A DNA stretch of 64,000 nt from JACJWR01 sp963842975 (GTDB lineage: Bacteria > Actinomycetota > Actinomycetes > S36-B12 > UBA10799). The translations under genes and the position numbers were made by a program. Below are positions 26,985 through 36,431 of the stretch, in pieces. Positions within the stretch are counted from its first letter, which is position 1, and each line of letters opens with the position of its first letter. The stretch is from contig CAWJIH010000006.1 of the NCBI GenBank assembly GCA_963842975.1, forward strand, positions 1 to 64,000, in the 5' to 3' direction. A model generated the notes under the pieces. The model saw only the letters and a program-made list of their open reading frames with translations, was not told the DNA's origin and ran no database searches.

Positions 26985-28265
26985 ATGGCCAGAATCAGTG
27001 ATGGAGCTGACCTGCTCAAGTGCTCGTTCTGTGGCAAGAGCCAGAAACAGGTCAAGAAACTCATCGCCGGTCCGGGTGTCTATATCTGCGATGAATGCAT
27101 TGACCTGTGCAACGAGATCATTGAGGAGGAGTTCAACGAGGCCGCTGACCTCAAATTCGATGAACTCCCGAAGCCGCGTGAGATCTACGAATTCCTCAGC
27201 AAGTACGTGATCGGCCAGGAGGCTGCCAAGAAGGCCCTGAGCGTCGCGGTCTACAACCACTACAAGCGGGTGCAGGCCGGCGCGGACGAGCAACGGCGCT
27301 TGGCCGACGAGATCGAATTGGCCAAGTCGAACATCTTGCTGCTCGGGCCTACTGGTAGCGGTAAGACGCTGCTGGCGCAAACACTGGCCCGGATGCTGAA
27401 TGTCCCCTTTGCCATTGCCGACGCCACGGCACTGACGGAGGCCGGCTACGTCGGCGAGGACGTTGAGAACATCTTGCTCAAGCTGATCCAGGCGGCCGAC
27501 TACGACGTGAAGCGCGCCGAACAGGGAATCATCTACATCGACGAGATCGACAAGATCGCACGGAAGTCGGAGAACCCGTCGATCACCAGAGACGTCTCTG
27601 GTGAGGGCGTCCAGCAGGCGCTGCTCAAGATCCTGGAAGGCACCACCGCCTCGGTGCCCCCGCAAGGTGGCCGAAAGCACCCGCATCAGGAGTTCATCCA
27701 GATCGACACCGCCAATGTGCTTTTCATCGTCGGTGGCGCCTTCGCCGGGCTCGACACCATCATCGGGCAGCGGGTGGGCAAGCACTCGTTGGGATTCACC
27801 GGTGCCATTGAGCGTTCCCGCGCCGACGATTCTGAGCTCTTCGCCGAAGCCATGCCGGAGGACTTGCTCAAGTTCGGGTTGATCCCGGAGTTCATCGGCC
27901 GGCTTCCGGTCATGACATCAGTGACCGCGCTCGACCGCGAGGGCATGATCAGCGTTCTCACCGAACCCAAGAACGCACTCGTGCGGCAGTACCAGAAACT
28001 CTTTGAGCTCGATGGCGTCACCCTTGAGTTCGAGGAGGATGCGCTGGGCGCGATCGCCGACCAAGCGATGAAACGCGGCACGGGTGCGCGCGGTTTGCGC
28101 TCCATCATGGAAGAAGTGCTGCTCAACGTCATGTACGACGTTCCCAGCCGCGACGATGTTGCCACGGTAATCATCACCAAAGAGGTGGTGGACGAGAACG
28201 TGCTGCCCACGCTGGTGCCGGTGCAAGCACCTCGACGGCGGGAACGGCGGGAGAAGTCCGCCTGA
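26985..28265 (+). CDS. clpX: ATP-dependent Clp protease ATP-binding subunit ClpX
   Basis: 426-residue AAA+ unfoldase that feeds ClpP1P2. The N-terminal zinc domain has CSFCGK and CDECIDLC. Walker A is GPTGSGKTLLAQ and Walker B is IIYIDEIDKIARKSE; the pore loop is AGYVGED. Arginine-finger and sensor elements lie in LIPEFIGRLPV and RGTGARGLRSIMEEVL. The loop that docks onto ClpP reads HSLGFTG (LGF form). It has its own upstream region of about 135 bases after the hairpin at 26801-26849. The basic C-terminal tail (RRRERREKSA) is typical of actinobacteria. Confidence 0.96.
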   Translation: MARISDGADLLKCSFCGKSQKQVKKLIAGPGVYICDECIDLCNEIIEEEFNEAADLKFDELPKPREIYEFLSKYVIGQEAAKKALSVAVYNHYKRVQAGADEQRRLADEIELAKSNILLLGPTGSGKTLLAQTLARMLNVPFAIADATALTEAGYVGEDVENILLKLIQAADYDVKRAEQGIIYIDEIDKIARKSENPSITRDVSGEGVQQALLKILEGTTASVPPQGGRKHPHQEFIQIDTANVLFIVGGAFAGLDTIIGQRVGKHSLGFTGAIERSRADDSELFAEAMPEDLLKFGLIPEFIGRLPVMTSVTALDREGMISVLTEPKNALVRQYQKLFELDGVTLEFEEDALGAIADQAMKRGTGARGLRSIMEEVLLNVMYDVPSRDDVATVIITKEVVDENVLPTLVPVQAPRRRERREKSA

Positions 28266-28349
28266 CCCCGCTCCGGCTGCCAGACCAGTCAAACGGAACC
28301 GGTCGGCCAAGAACGTTCCGCGACGCCTGTCGCCCGAATGGCTCCCAAT

Positions 28350-28363
28350 AGGACCAAAGTCCC
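28350..28363. promoter_or_regulatory. DosR/DevR-like box upstream of the first delta-60 gene
   Basis: AGGACCAAAGTCCC; on the other strand GGGACTTTGGTCCT, an exact match to the mycobacterial DevR consensus GGGACTTNNGNCCY. It is centred about 135 bases before ATG 28491. No dosR-like regulator is visible in the window, so function is inferred only from the match. Confidence 0.35.
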
Positions 28364-28490
28364 TACCGCCCGTTGCCCGGGCAAACTGACACTCAAGTTG
28401 AGGTAACTGCCCTGATATCCCTGGGGTATTCGTTACCGACGGCAGTCTGTGCGGGTGGGAGCGCCACCGGGCGGTGGAACGAGGTGCAAC

Positions 28491-31400
28491 ATGAGCGCTT
28501 CAAAGTGGACGATGTTTGTGGCAGCGGTTGCGCTGCTTTTCGGAATGATGGGCGTTGCCGCGCCGCTGGAGGCGCGGACGGCACCGCCTCCGACACCCAG
28601 CGGGAATGTGGTGGTGGATCCCACGTTCGCTCCGCAGCCGGGCGTCGCCCGATTCATCTCAACGTCGGTGGTGCAGCCCGACGGCAAGACCATCGTGGTG
28701 GGTCCCTTCGAGCAGGTGTCCGGCGAGCGCCGGGTCACTATTGCCCGGCTGAATGTCGACGGCACGCTGGACCCAACGCTGGACGCGGGGGAGGGTTTCA
28801 ACCTGTCCGTGTGGTCCCTGGGGTTGCAGCAGGACGGCAAGATCTTGGCCGGCGGCGACTTCAGCGAGGTGGACGGAGTGCAGGTGCCTGGACTCGTCCG
28901 TTTGCTCGCCAACGGCGAGGTGGATCCCAGTTTTGATCCGCAACTAGTCGGCGGGCCGCTACCTATCGAGGGTGGTTCCAGCCTGACCGCACCCGCCGGA
29001 ACCGACGAGACCGACCGCGGCCCAGGACCCATCGATGACGGCTGGACCGCACCGGAGACCCTTTGGCAGGAACGTTTCGCCCAGTTGTCCTCGGGGACCG
29101 GTGAAGCCACCGTGGTGCCCGCCGCGGGAACACCTCGGGTGCGAGGTGTCGTGCCTCTGAGCGACGGCAAGATGCTCGTGTACGGCGATTTCCTCAGTTT
29201 CGATGGCACGACGTCGAGGGTGCTGCTGCGGCTCAACGCTGACGGCAGCGCGGACCTTTCCTTCACGGCTGCGCTGAACCCCGCCGCCCTCATCGGTGAT
29301 GTCGTGCCCTTGCCTGGGGGAGCCATCCTCGTAGTCGGCTACGACGACGCGCAGGGGGGCAACATCTTCACTCGGCTCGTGGCCGACGGCTCGGTGGATC
29401 CAACTTTTGCCCCGTCGCAGTGTGACTGGCCCATCCTCGACCTGCTCCGACTGCCCGACGGTCGGCTGCTCGCCTCCGGGCCCTTCACCTCCTGCGGTGG
29501 ATTGGCCAGGGTCGGCATGATGCGGCTCGACGCCAACGGGCAAGTAGACCCCACCTTCAACACGGGTACCGGATTTGCCGACGACTACGACGGCGCCTGG
29601 CCCTCGGATATGGCGGTCGGCAGCGATGGCCGCATCACTGCGGTGGGGTACTTCACCAAGGTGAACGGCGTGGCCCGCGCAGGGATCGCCCGGCTGTCGC
29701 CGAATGGGGCGCTGGACACCAGCTTCGTCCCCGCGATCCCAGACCCGGAGTCGCCCTGGTACCCACCCGGCGTCTGGGAGGTCTACGTAAGGGCGGACCA
29801 CAGCATCGTGGTGCTCGGCGACTTCCACTCCATCGACGGTCAGCCACGGTCGGCGGTAGCTGGGCTGATGCCCAACGGTGCGCTCGATGCTGGCTATGCC
29901 CCGGAGATCTATGCCGGCGTGGGCCCCGACGGTTGGGTCGGGGGCGCTGCGGTGGAACCGGACGGCAAGGTCATGGTGGTAGGTGGGTTCGGAACCTACA
30001 ACGGCGTTCCAGCCAGGGCCATGGCGCGACTGAACACAGATGGCACGCTTGATCCAACCTTCAGCACGGTCGGCACCGGACTGGCATTCGTCGATGCCGC
30101 GGTTCGTCAGCCAGACGGGAAGTACATCGTTGCGGGCCAGGTGGTGATCTCGATGACCGCCGCGGTGCTGGTGGTGATGCGGCTGAATCCCGATGGCAGC
30201 CGCGACCCCTCGTTTGCATTTCAACGCTATGACCTGGCCTTCGATCAATTCGTGGAGTCGATGGCGTTGCAGCCGGATGGAAAAGTGCTGGTGGCCGGTA
30301 GGTTCACCGCTGCAGGTGGGCAACGGCACCTGATCCGGCTCACTTCGACCGGCGCCTTCGATCCGAGTTTCTCGATCGGGACCGGGTTTGTGCACTCTGG
30401 ATCGGGGCTGGAAGGGGTCCGAAGTGTGGTGCTCCAACCCGATGGCAGGATCCTTGTCGGGGGTGCCTTCCAGTTGGTCAACGGTGTGGCCCGATCTGGG
30501 ATCGCCCGCCTCCTGGCCAATGGGGCAGTGGATGGCTCGTTCAACCCCGGGTCCGGCGTCGCGGGCACCCAGGCCATGGTCATCTCAATAGTGCTGCAAC
30601 CGGATGGTCGGATCGTTGCCGCCGGGCGATTCGACAGTTACGCCGGCGCGCCGCGGGCATCCTCCGTGCGGATCAACGCCAACGGCAGCCTTGACCCGAG
30701 CTACACGCCGGCCGCGCTGGTCGGGATGGACGAATGGCCGGACACCACAGTCACCGCGCTCTACGTGCAACCGGACGGACGGGTGATCATCACCGGCAAC
30801 TTCGAGACAGTTGCTGGCGTCGGTCGAGCCGGCTTTGCCCGGCTAAGTGCCAACGGCGCCCTCGATCCTTCGTTGGACCCGGGTGCTGGATTCGACAGTT
30901 GGCCGAACATCCGAACGCTGGCGAGCCACCCGAATGGGTCGCTGCTGATGGCGGGAGACTTCATCGGCTTCAACGATGGCTATCCCTCGCCGATCGGCAT
31001 CACCCGTCTTGCGGTGGTGGAGGGAGCCCCGGGCGTCCCGGGGAAGGTGTCGGTGACCAGCGGAGATTCGGCGCTGCTGGTGGCGGCCTCACCTCCTGCG
31101 AACGCGGCTTCGTCCTGGGTGGCGCGCTACGAGTTCTCCGTTGACGACGGGGCCACCTGGCCGGTGAGTGCGGCAACGCCGCAGGCGACCATCGCCGGCC
31201 TGACCAACGATCAGGCGTACCAGGTGCGGGTTCGTGCAGTCGGACTGTTGGGGGCAGTCGGCCCAGCTTCGGCGGCAGTGCCGGGTGTCCCAACGGCGGC
31301 TCCGGCGTCGGTGTTTGTGCCGGTGGAGCCTGCTCGGGTGGTGGATTCTCGGGTGGCCCTTGGTGGTGAGGGGCCGATTCCGGCGGGGTCGTCACGGGTG

Positions 31401-32474
31401 GTGTCTTTGGCGGAGCCACTTGGTGGCGGTACGCCGGTGGTGCCTGCCGGTGCGGTGGCGGTGGCGTACAACTTGACGGTGCCGAATGCTGGCGGGGCGG
31501 GGCATGTGCGGGTGATGCCTGGTGATGCGGTGGGGTTGTCGTCGGCGTCGGCGATCAATTTCCGTGCTGGCGAGACGATCGCGAATGCGGCGACGGTGAA
31601 GGTGGCCCCGGATCGGACGGTGAAGCTCTATGCCGGTACGACGGTGGACGTGGTGATCGATGTAGTGGGCTATTTCGTGCCCGCGGCTGCGGCGGTCCCC
31701 GGTGGGGGTTTGTTCACCGCGGTGACGCCGGTGCGGGTGTACGACGCAGGGCAGGATCCAGCTGGATTGTTGGCCGGTAAGGCTGATCGGTTGGTGTCGG
31801 TGGCGTCGGCGCTGTCCGGTGGCGCATCGGTGGTGCCGGCGGGGGCGTCGGCGGTGGCGTACAACGTGACGGTGGCGGGCACTGTGAGTGGTGGGCATGT
31901 GCGAGTGATGCCCGGGGACGTGGCCAGTAGCCCGACATCGGCGATCAACTGGAGTACGGCAGGGGAGCGGATCGCCAATGGGTCTGTGGTTGCACTGGAT
32001 GCCCAGCGCCAGATTCGGGTATTCAACGGTAGCGGTGCCCCGGTGCGGTTCTTGGTTGATGTCGTGGGGTACTACTCGGGCACGGGGCAGCAATTCTTCC
32101 CGATTGATCCGGTGCGCACGACCGAAACCCGGGCGGCGTTCGGCGGGTCTGGGCCAGTGGCACCCGGGCTTGGTGGTGTCCAGACGGTGTCGGTCGGGAC
32201 CAGCACTGTCGGTGGGTTCCCGGTGACTCCGGCCGGTGCGACGGCGGTGGCATACAACGCCACGGTGGTGGGCACCGGTTCGTTGGGGCATCTGCGGGTG
32301 TATCCGGAGGATGCGCCGCTGGTCGGGGCGTCGGTGTCGAATTGGCCAGGAGCGGGCTACACCCGGGCGAACGCCACCACGGTGGGGATATCACCGCAGC
32401 GGGAGGTCGCCATCTACAACGGTTCCACCACCCCAACCGACGTCCTGATCGACATCCAGGGCTACTACCAGTAG
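28491..32474 (+). CDS. Giant secreted delta-60-repeat protein A
   Basis: 1327 residues. The signal peptide is MSASKWTMFVAAVALLFGMM plus GVAAPLEA. I count 14 delta-60-type repeats between about 55 and 855, of the form QPDGKILVGGxF...ARLxxDGxLDPSF. A fibronectin-III-like domain (YEFSVDDGATW, TNDQAYQVRVRAV) follows at about 860-935. Three beta-rich C-terminal modules end it, at about 942-1063, 1073-1197 and 1201-1327; each has a VPAGA.AVAYN.TV core and closes with a V.GY(F/Y) motif. There is no LPXTG, terminal helix or lipobox, so it is secreted or held by the modules. ATG 28491 follows GAGGTG. It lies 16 bases before a paralogue's Shine-Dalgarno region, so the two are probably one operon. Role unknown; adhesion or matrix is a guess. 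Confidence 0.85.
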   Translation: MSASKWTMFVAAVALLFGMMGVAAPLEARTAPPPTPSGNVVVDPTFAPQPGVARFISTSVVQPDGKTIVVGPFEQVSGERRVTIARLNVDGTLDPTLDAGEGFNLSVWSLGLQQDGKILAGGDFSEVDGVQVPGLVRLLANGEVDPSFDPQLVGGPLPIEGGSSLTAPAGTDETDRGPGPIDDGWTAPETLWQERFAQLSSGTGEATVVPAAGTPRVRGVVPLSDGKMLVYGDFLSFDGTTSRVLLRLNADGSADLSFTAALNPAALIGDVVPLPGGAILVVGYDDAQGGNIFTRLVADGSVDPTFAPSQCDWPILDLLRLPDGRLLASGPFTSCGGLARVGMMRLDANGQVDPTFNTGTGFADDYDGAWPSDMAVGSDGRITAVGYFTKVNGVARAGIARLSPNGALDTSFVPAIPDPESPWYPPGVWEVYVRADHSIVVLGDFHSIDGQPRSAVAGLMPNGALDAGYAPEIYAGVGPDGWVGGAAVEPDGKVMVVGGFGTYNGVPARAMARLNTDGTLDPTFSTVGTGLAFVDAAVRQPDGKYIVAGQVVISMTAAVLVVMRLNPDGSRDPSFAFQRYDLAFDQFVESMALQPDGKVLVAGRFTAAGGQRHLIRLTSTGAFDPSFSIGTGFVHSGSGLEGVRSVVLQPDGRILVGGAFQLVNGVARSGIARLLANGAVDGSFNPGSGVAGTQAMVISIVLQPDGRIVAAGRFDSYAGAPRASSVRINANGSLDPSYTPAALVGMDEWPDTTVTALYVQPDGRVIITGNFETVAGVGRAGFARLSANGALDPSLDPGAGFDSWPNIRTLASHPNGSLLMAGDFIGFNDGYPSPIGITRLAVVEGAPGVPGKVSVTSGDSALLVAASPPANAASSWVARYEFSVDDGATWPVSAATPQATIAGLTNDQAYQVRVRAVGLLGAVGPASAAVPGVPTAAPASVFVPVEPARVVDSRVALGGEGPIPAGSSRVVSLAEPLGGGTPVVPAGAVAVAYNLTVPNAGGAGHVRVMPGDAVGLSSASAINFRAGETIANAATVKVAPDRTVKLYAGTTVDVVIDVVGYFVPAAAAVPGGGLFTAVTPVRVYDAGQDPAGLLAGKADRLVSVASALSGGASVVPAGASAVAYNVTVAGTVSGGHVRVMPGDVASSPTSAINWSTAGERIANGSVVALDAQRQIRVFNGSGAPVRFLVDVVGYYSGTGQQFFPIDPVRTTETRAAFGGSGPVAPGLGGVQTVSVGTSTVGGFPVTPAGATAVAYNATVVGTGSLGHLRVYPEDAPLVGASVSNWPGAGYTRANATTVGISPQREVAIYNGSTTPTDVLIDIQGYYQ
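31293..31657 (+). repeat. Direct repeat, copy 1 (shared with 35164-35528)
   Basis: About 365 bases aligned without gaps to the copy in the paralogue, with about a dozen substitutions. It codes C-terminal module 1. Identity falls off sharply on both sides, and the triplets used (GTG, GGT, CGG, TCG) differ from the GGC/GTC-rich repeat region before it. Confidence 0.85.
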
Positions 32475-32499
32475 CAGCAACGGCTTCGGGAGGTGCCTG

Positions 32500-35400
32500 A
32501 TGAACGCGACACAGTGCAGCGGGGTGGTCGGCCGGGCATGTGCGGCTGCAATCGGCGTGATTGCGCTAATCGTCGGCCTGCTCGGTGGCGGCGCCGGCGA
32601 AGCCGCGGCAGTGCCCACAGGAAACGTCGTGGTGGACCCGACGTTCCAGCCACCGGGAGGTTTCGGCGGACGGGTGCAGGCCTCCGCGGTCCAGGCCGAC
32701 GGCAAAGTGCTGGTCGCTGGATCGTTCGCCATGGTCAACGACGCCCAGCGCACCAACCTGGCCCGGCTCAACGCCGACGGAACGTTGGATCCCACCTTCG
32801 CGGCCACTACTGACGGGCCGGTCCAAGCGCTGGTGGTGCAGGCCGACGGCAAGGTGGTGGTGGCCGGATCATTCACGCAGGTCAACGGCAGCCAGCGAGG
32901 TGGGGTCGCCAGGCTGCACCCCAACGGTGACACCGACCTTGCCTTCGACTCCGGGGTGGGGGTGATGGATGATCCGTCGAAGTCCGTGATGGCGGTTGTG
33001 GTCCAGCCTGACGGTGCCGTGGTGATCGGTGGGCGATTCGACTCCGTGCAGGGGGTCGCGGTGGGCAACTTTGCCCGGCTCGGCCCCGATGGGGCGGTCG
33101 ACACCGCGTTCAGCGCCGGCGGTGGCTTTTCCAACGTGGTCCACGCGCTTCTTCTTCAGCCCGACGGCGCTGTCGTGGCTGGTGGAAATTTCCATGAATA
33201 CCAGGGAGTACCGCGCCGGGGGATCGCGCGGGTGCTTCCCAATGGTGCGTTGGACCACACGTTTGAGCCCGGTCAGGGCATAGCAACGTGGAGTGAAGGT
33301 GCTGGGGTGATGCCGGGCACGACGTTGGTGCTGGCTGGCCAGCCGGATGGTCGCATCGTCGTCGGTGGGCGCTTCGACCTGGTCGACGGCAACCCCATGC
33401 GCGGCTTGGCGCGGCTCAATGCCGACGGTTCAGTCGATGCCACGTTCAACGTCGGGGCGGGGTTCGGGTTTGACGGCTTCCCCGCCGTCCTCGGGTCCGT
33501 GGCCACGGTCGAGCTGGCGGCGGATGGATCGATGCTGGTCGGGGGAGATTTCACCACCTACGGTGGCACCCCTCGCGCGCGGATCGCCAAGCTGCAGTCG
33601 AACGGATCATTGGATGGCACCTTTGATCCCGGGGCAGGCTTCCCGGGTGCCCCATTCACAACCGGTGTCGACACGATCTCGGGTCTAGCTGATGGCAGCG
33701 CAGTCGTTGGCGGGCTGTTCGCCACCTATGACGGTCAGGCCCGCAACGCGCTGTTGAAAGTCGGCGCCACCGGCACGGCCGATGCGACCTTCACCCCGGT
33801 TGTGGCGCAGGCCACCGGCTTCACCGACGCGGTCACCAGCGTGGCTGTCACCCCGGACGGGCAGATCATCGCCGGCGGATGGTTCGGGGCATTCAATGAC
33901 TTTCCGCTTGCCGGAGTGGCGAAGCTGAACGCCGATGGTTCGTTGGTCGAGAGTTTTCGCCCGCAAGTGACGCCAGGCAACACCTTGGTCAACGCGGTGG
34001 CCTTGCAGGGCGACGGCAAAGTGCTGATCGCCGGCGGATTCACTGCGGTGGACGGGGAGGCTCGCGGCCAGATTGCGCGGCTCAATCCGGATGGCAGCCT
34101 TGACCTCACGTTCGATCCGGGTGCTGGATTCGCTGGCGGGCAGAACGGCGTCAACGCACTGCTGCTGCAACCTGATGGAAAGATCGTTGCAGGCGGCGAC
34201 TTCGCAACCTTCGCGGGTGCACCCCGATCCGGGGTGGCGCGGCTGAACGCCGACGGCAGTCTCGATACGACCTTCGACCCGGGTGCCGGGATCCTCGGTG
34301 AGTTTGGATCTGGCGTGGGAGCCCTGGCCAGGCAACCGGACGGCAAGATCATCGCCGCTGGACGGTTCAGTGTGTACGACGGGTGGCCCACGTGGAATCT
34401 GGCCCGGATCAACGCCGACGGCAGTGTCGACACGTCGCTCAACGGAATTTTCGGTATCTCGCGATTCGCGGTGGCGGTTGGGCCCGACGGCAAACCGGTG
34501 GTGGCCGGTGATGATGTGCGCCGCTTCTTGGCCAGTGGGTCCCCCGACACGACGTTCGCTGCCCCGGCCTTCACCGGACTGCTGGGAAGCCCGGCATTCA
34601 TCCGATCCGTCGTCGTGCTGAGCGATAACTCCGTGCTGGTCGGTGGGGCCTTTAGCGCTGTCGGTGGGGTGCCACGTAGTGGTATCGCCCGACTCCTCCC
34701 CAACGGTGCGCTTGACGAATCGTTCGACCCTGGCAGTGGCTTCGGCCGGATCCAGGCAGTGGGCGCTGTTCATGGCGTGACCAGCATGGTGGCGATGCCT
34801 GACGGTCGGATCGTGGTTGGCGGTGGGTTCGTTGGATTCAACGATGCCTTCGTCCCGCCAGCGAACATCACCCGACTACAGCCAGTCGTGGTGGCGCCCG
34901 GCATGCCGACGAACCTCTCGGTGACGAATGCGGACACAGCTGCGCTGGTGACCTTCACATCTCCCGCCAATCACGGCGGAGCACCAGTAGTGAACTACGA
35001 GTATTCGATTGACGGAGGTGCCTGGACTGCACAGGTGCCGGCCTCGGCCGAGCCGGCGGTGCGCATCGCGGGACTCACCAACGACACCCTGTATCAGGTG
35101 CGGTTGCGGGCCGTGAATGTCGCAGGGCCGGGTACGCCAAGTGCCGAGGCAGCGATGCGACCCACGGCGGCTCCGGCGTCGGTGTTTGTGCCGGTGGAGC
35201 CTGCTCGGGTGGTGGATTCTCGGGTGGCGTTTGGTGGTGAGGGGCCGATTCTGGCGGGGTCGTCGCGGGTGGTGTCTTTGGCGGAGCCAATTGGTGGCGG
35301 CGCGCCGGTGGTGCCTGCCGGTGCGGTGGCGGTGGCGTACAACTTGACGGTGCCGAATGCTGGCGGGGCGGGGCATGTGCGGGTGATGCCTGGTGATGCG

Positions 35401-36405
35401 GTGGGGTTGTCGTCGGCGTCGGCGATCAATTTCCGTGCTGGCGAGACGATCGCGAATGCGGCGACGGTGAAGGTGGCCCCGGATCGGACGGTGAAGCTCT
35501 ATGCCGGTGCGACGGTGGACGTGGTGATTGACGTAACGGGCTACTTCGTCCCGGCCGCGTTGCCGGCCGCGGAGAATGAGGCGCCCGAGGTGGTCGCACC
35601 AGCTATGCCGCAGGTGGTGCCGACGGATGGGGTGGGGAGTTTGTTCAACGCTGTGCCTCCGGTGCGGGTGTACGACTCAGCAGAAGATGCGGCTGGGCCG
35701 CTGGCAGCCAAGGCCGATCGGTTGGTGTCGGTAGCGGCTACCCAGGATGGTGGGCAGCCGGTGGTGCCGGCGGGGGCGTCGGCGGTGGCGTACAACGTGA
35801 CCGTGGCGGGCACTGTGAGTGGTGGGCATGTGCGAGTGATGCCCGGGGACGTGTCGGTCACGTCGACGTCGGTGCTGAATTGGTCGGTGGCGGGTGAGCG
35901 GATCGCCAACGGTGCAGTAGTCGGGGTTGATCAGCTACGCCAGATTCGGGTGTTCAACGGTAGCGGTGCCCCGGTGCGGTTCTTGGTTGATGTGGTCGGC
36001 TACTACGCCGACACGGGTCGGCAGTTTTATCCGGTCGATTCGGTGCGGACGACCGATACCCGATTGGCCTTCGGCGGGTCCGGACCCGTGGCTTCGGGGT
36101 TGGCTGGCGCACAGGCGATGTCGGTGGCGGCCTCAAATGTTGGGGGCCTGGCAGTGGTGCCGGATTCGGCGTCGGCGGTGGCGTACAACGCCACGGTGGT
36201 GCGCACCGGTTCGTTGGGACACCTGCGGGCGTATCCGGCGGATGGTCCGCTGGCGAGTGCGTCGACTTTGAACTGGCCCGGAGCGGGCTACACCCGGGCG
36301 AACGCCAGCCTCGTGGGGATCTCGCCCCAGCGCCAGGTCACCATCTACAACGGTTCCACCACGCCCACCGACGTCCTCATCGACATCCAGGGGTACTACC
36401 GGTAG
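32500..36405 (+). CDS. Giant secreted delta-60-repeat protein B
   Basis: 1301 residues and the same architecture as the preceding gene: a signal peptide (VGRACAAAIGVIALIVGLLG, then AGEAAA), again 14 delta-60-type repeats (about 50-800), an Fn3-like domain (about 801-889) and three C-terminal modules at about 896-1017, 1047-1171 and 1174-1301. A longer Pro/Glu/Ala linker (EAPEVVAPAMPQVVPTDG) separates modules 1 and 2. GGGAGG at 32488-32493 precedes ATG 32500, 25 bases after the upstream stop. The repeats have diverged from protein A but module 1 is almost identical at DNA level. Like A it ends directly in the GYY motif, without a sorting signal. Confidence 0.85.
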   Translation: MNATQCSGVVGRACAAAIGVIALIVGLLGGGAGEAAAVPTGNVVVDPTFQPPGGFGGRVQASAVQADGKVLVAGSFAMVNDAQRTNLARLNADGTLDPTFAATTDGPVQALVVQADGKVVVAGSFTQVNGSQRGGVARLHPNGDTDLAFDSGVGVMDDPSKSVMAVVVQPDGAVVIGGRFDSVQGVAVGNFARLGPDGAVDTAFSAGGGFSNVVHALLLQPDGAVVAGGNFHEYQGVPRRGIARVLPNGALDHTFEPGQGIATWSEGAGVMPGTTLVLAGQPDGRIVVGGRFDLVDGNPMRGLARLNADGSVDATFNVGAGFGFDGFPAVLGSVATVELAADGSMLVGGDFTTYGGTPRARIAKLQSNGSLDGTFDPGAGFPGAPFTTGVDTISGLADGSAVVGGLFATYDGQARNALLKVGATGTADATFTPVVAQATGFTDAVTSVAVTPDGQIIAGGWFGAFNDFPLAGVAKLNADGSLVESFRPQVTPGNTLVNAVALQGDGKVLIAGGFTAVDGEARGQIARLNPDGSLDLTFDPGAGFAGGQNGVNALLLQPDGKIVAGGDFATFAGAPRSGVARLNADGSLDTTFDPGAGILGEFGSGVGALARQPDGKIIAAGRFSVYDGWPTWNLARINADGSVDTSLNGIFGISRFAVAVGPDGKPVVAGDDVRRFLASGSPDTTFAAPAFTGLLGSPAFIRSVVVLSDNSVLVGGAFSAVGGVPRSGIARLLPNGALDESFDPGSGFGRIQAVGAVHGVTSMVAMPDGRIVVGGGFVGFNDAFVPPANITRLQPVVVAPGMPTNLSVTNADTAALVTFTSPANHGGAPVVNYEYSIDGGAWTAQVPASAEPAVRIAGLTNDTLYQVRLRAVNVAGPGTPSAEAAMRPTAAPASVFVPVEPARVVDSRVAFGGEGPILAGSSRVVSLAEPIGGGAPVVPAGAVAVAYNLTVPNAGGAGHVRVMPGDAVGLSSASAINFRAGETIANAATVKVAPDRTVKLYAGATVDVVIDVTGYFVPAALPAAENEAPEVVAPAMPQVVPTDGVGSLFNAVPPVRVYDSAEDAAGPLAAKADRLVSVAATQDGGQPVVPAGASAVAYNVTVAGTVSGGHVRVMPGDVSVTSTSVLNWSVAGERIANGAVVGVDQLRQIRVFNGSGAPVRFLVDVVGYYADTGRQFYPVDSVRTTDTRLAFGGSGPVASGLAGAQAMSVAASNVGGLAVVPDSASAVAYNATVVRTGSLGHLRAYPADGPLASASTLNWPGAGYTRANASLVGISPQRQVTIYNGSTTPTDVLIDIQGYYR
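35164..35528 (+). repeat. Direct repeat, copy 2 (shared with 31293-31657)
   Basis: Second copy of the near-identical block coding C-terminal module 1. Its high identity against the strongly diverged delta-60 regions suggests recent gene conversion or recombination. Confidence 0.85.
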
Positions 36406-36431
36406 TACCACGTCACTGAGGTGTGGTGCCA

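Noticed and set aside
26499..27785. Long open frame (428 codons) on the minus strand opposite clpP2 and clpX
   Set aside because: A mirror frame of strongly conserved genes in GC-rich DNA; it spans an intergenic hairpin and codes a His/Leu/Arg/Val-rich product with no domain pattern.
28959..30437. 492-codon minus-strand frame opposite the first delta-60 gene
   Set aside because: Its repeated motifs are the reverse reading of the delta-60 repeats; no start signal or protein-like hydrophobic pattern.
28491..36405. Sortase or membrane anchor on the giant proteins
   Set aside because: Both C-termini end in the GYY motif of the last module, with no LPXTG, basic tail or hydrophobic helix.
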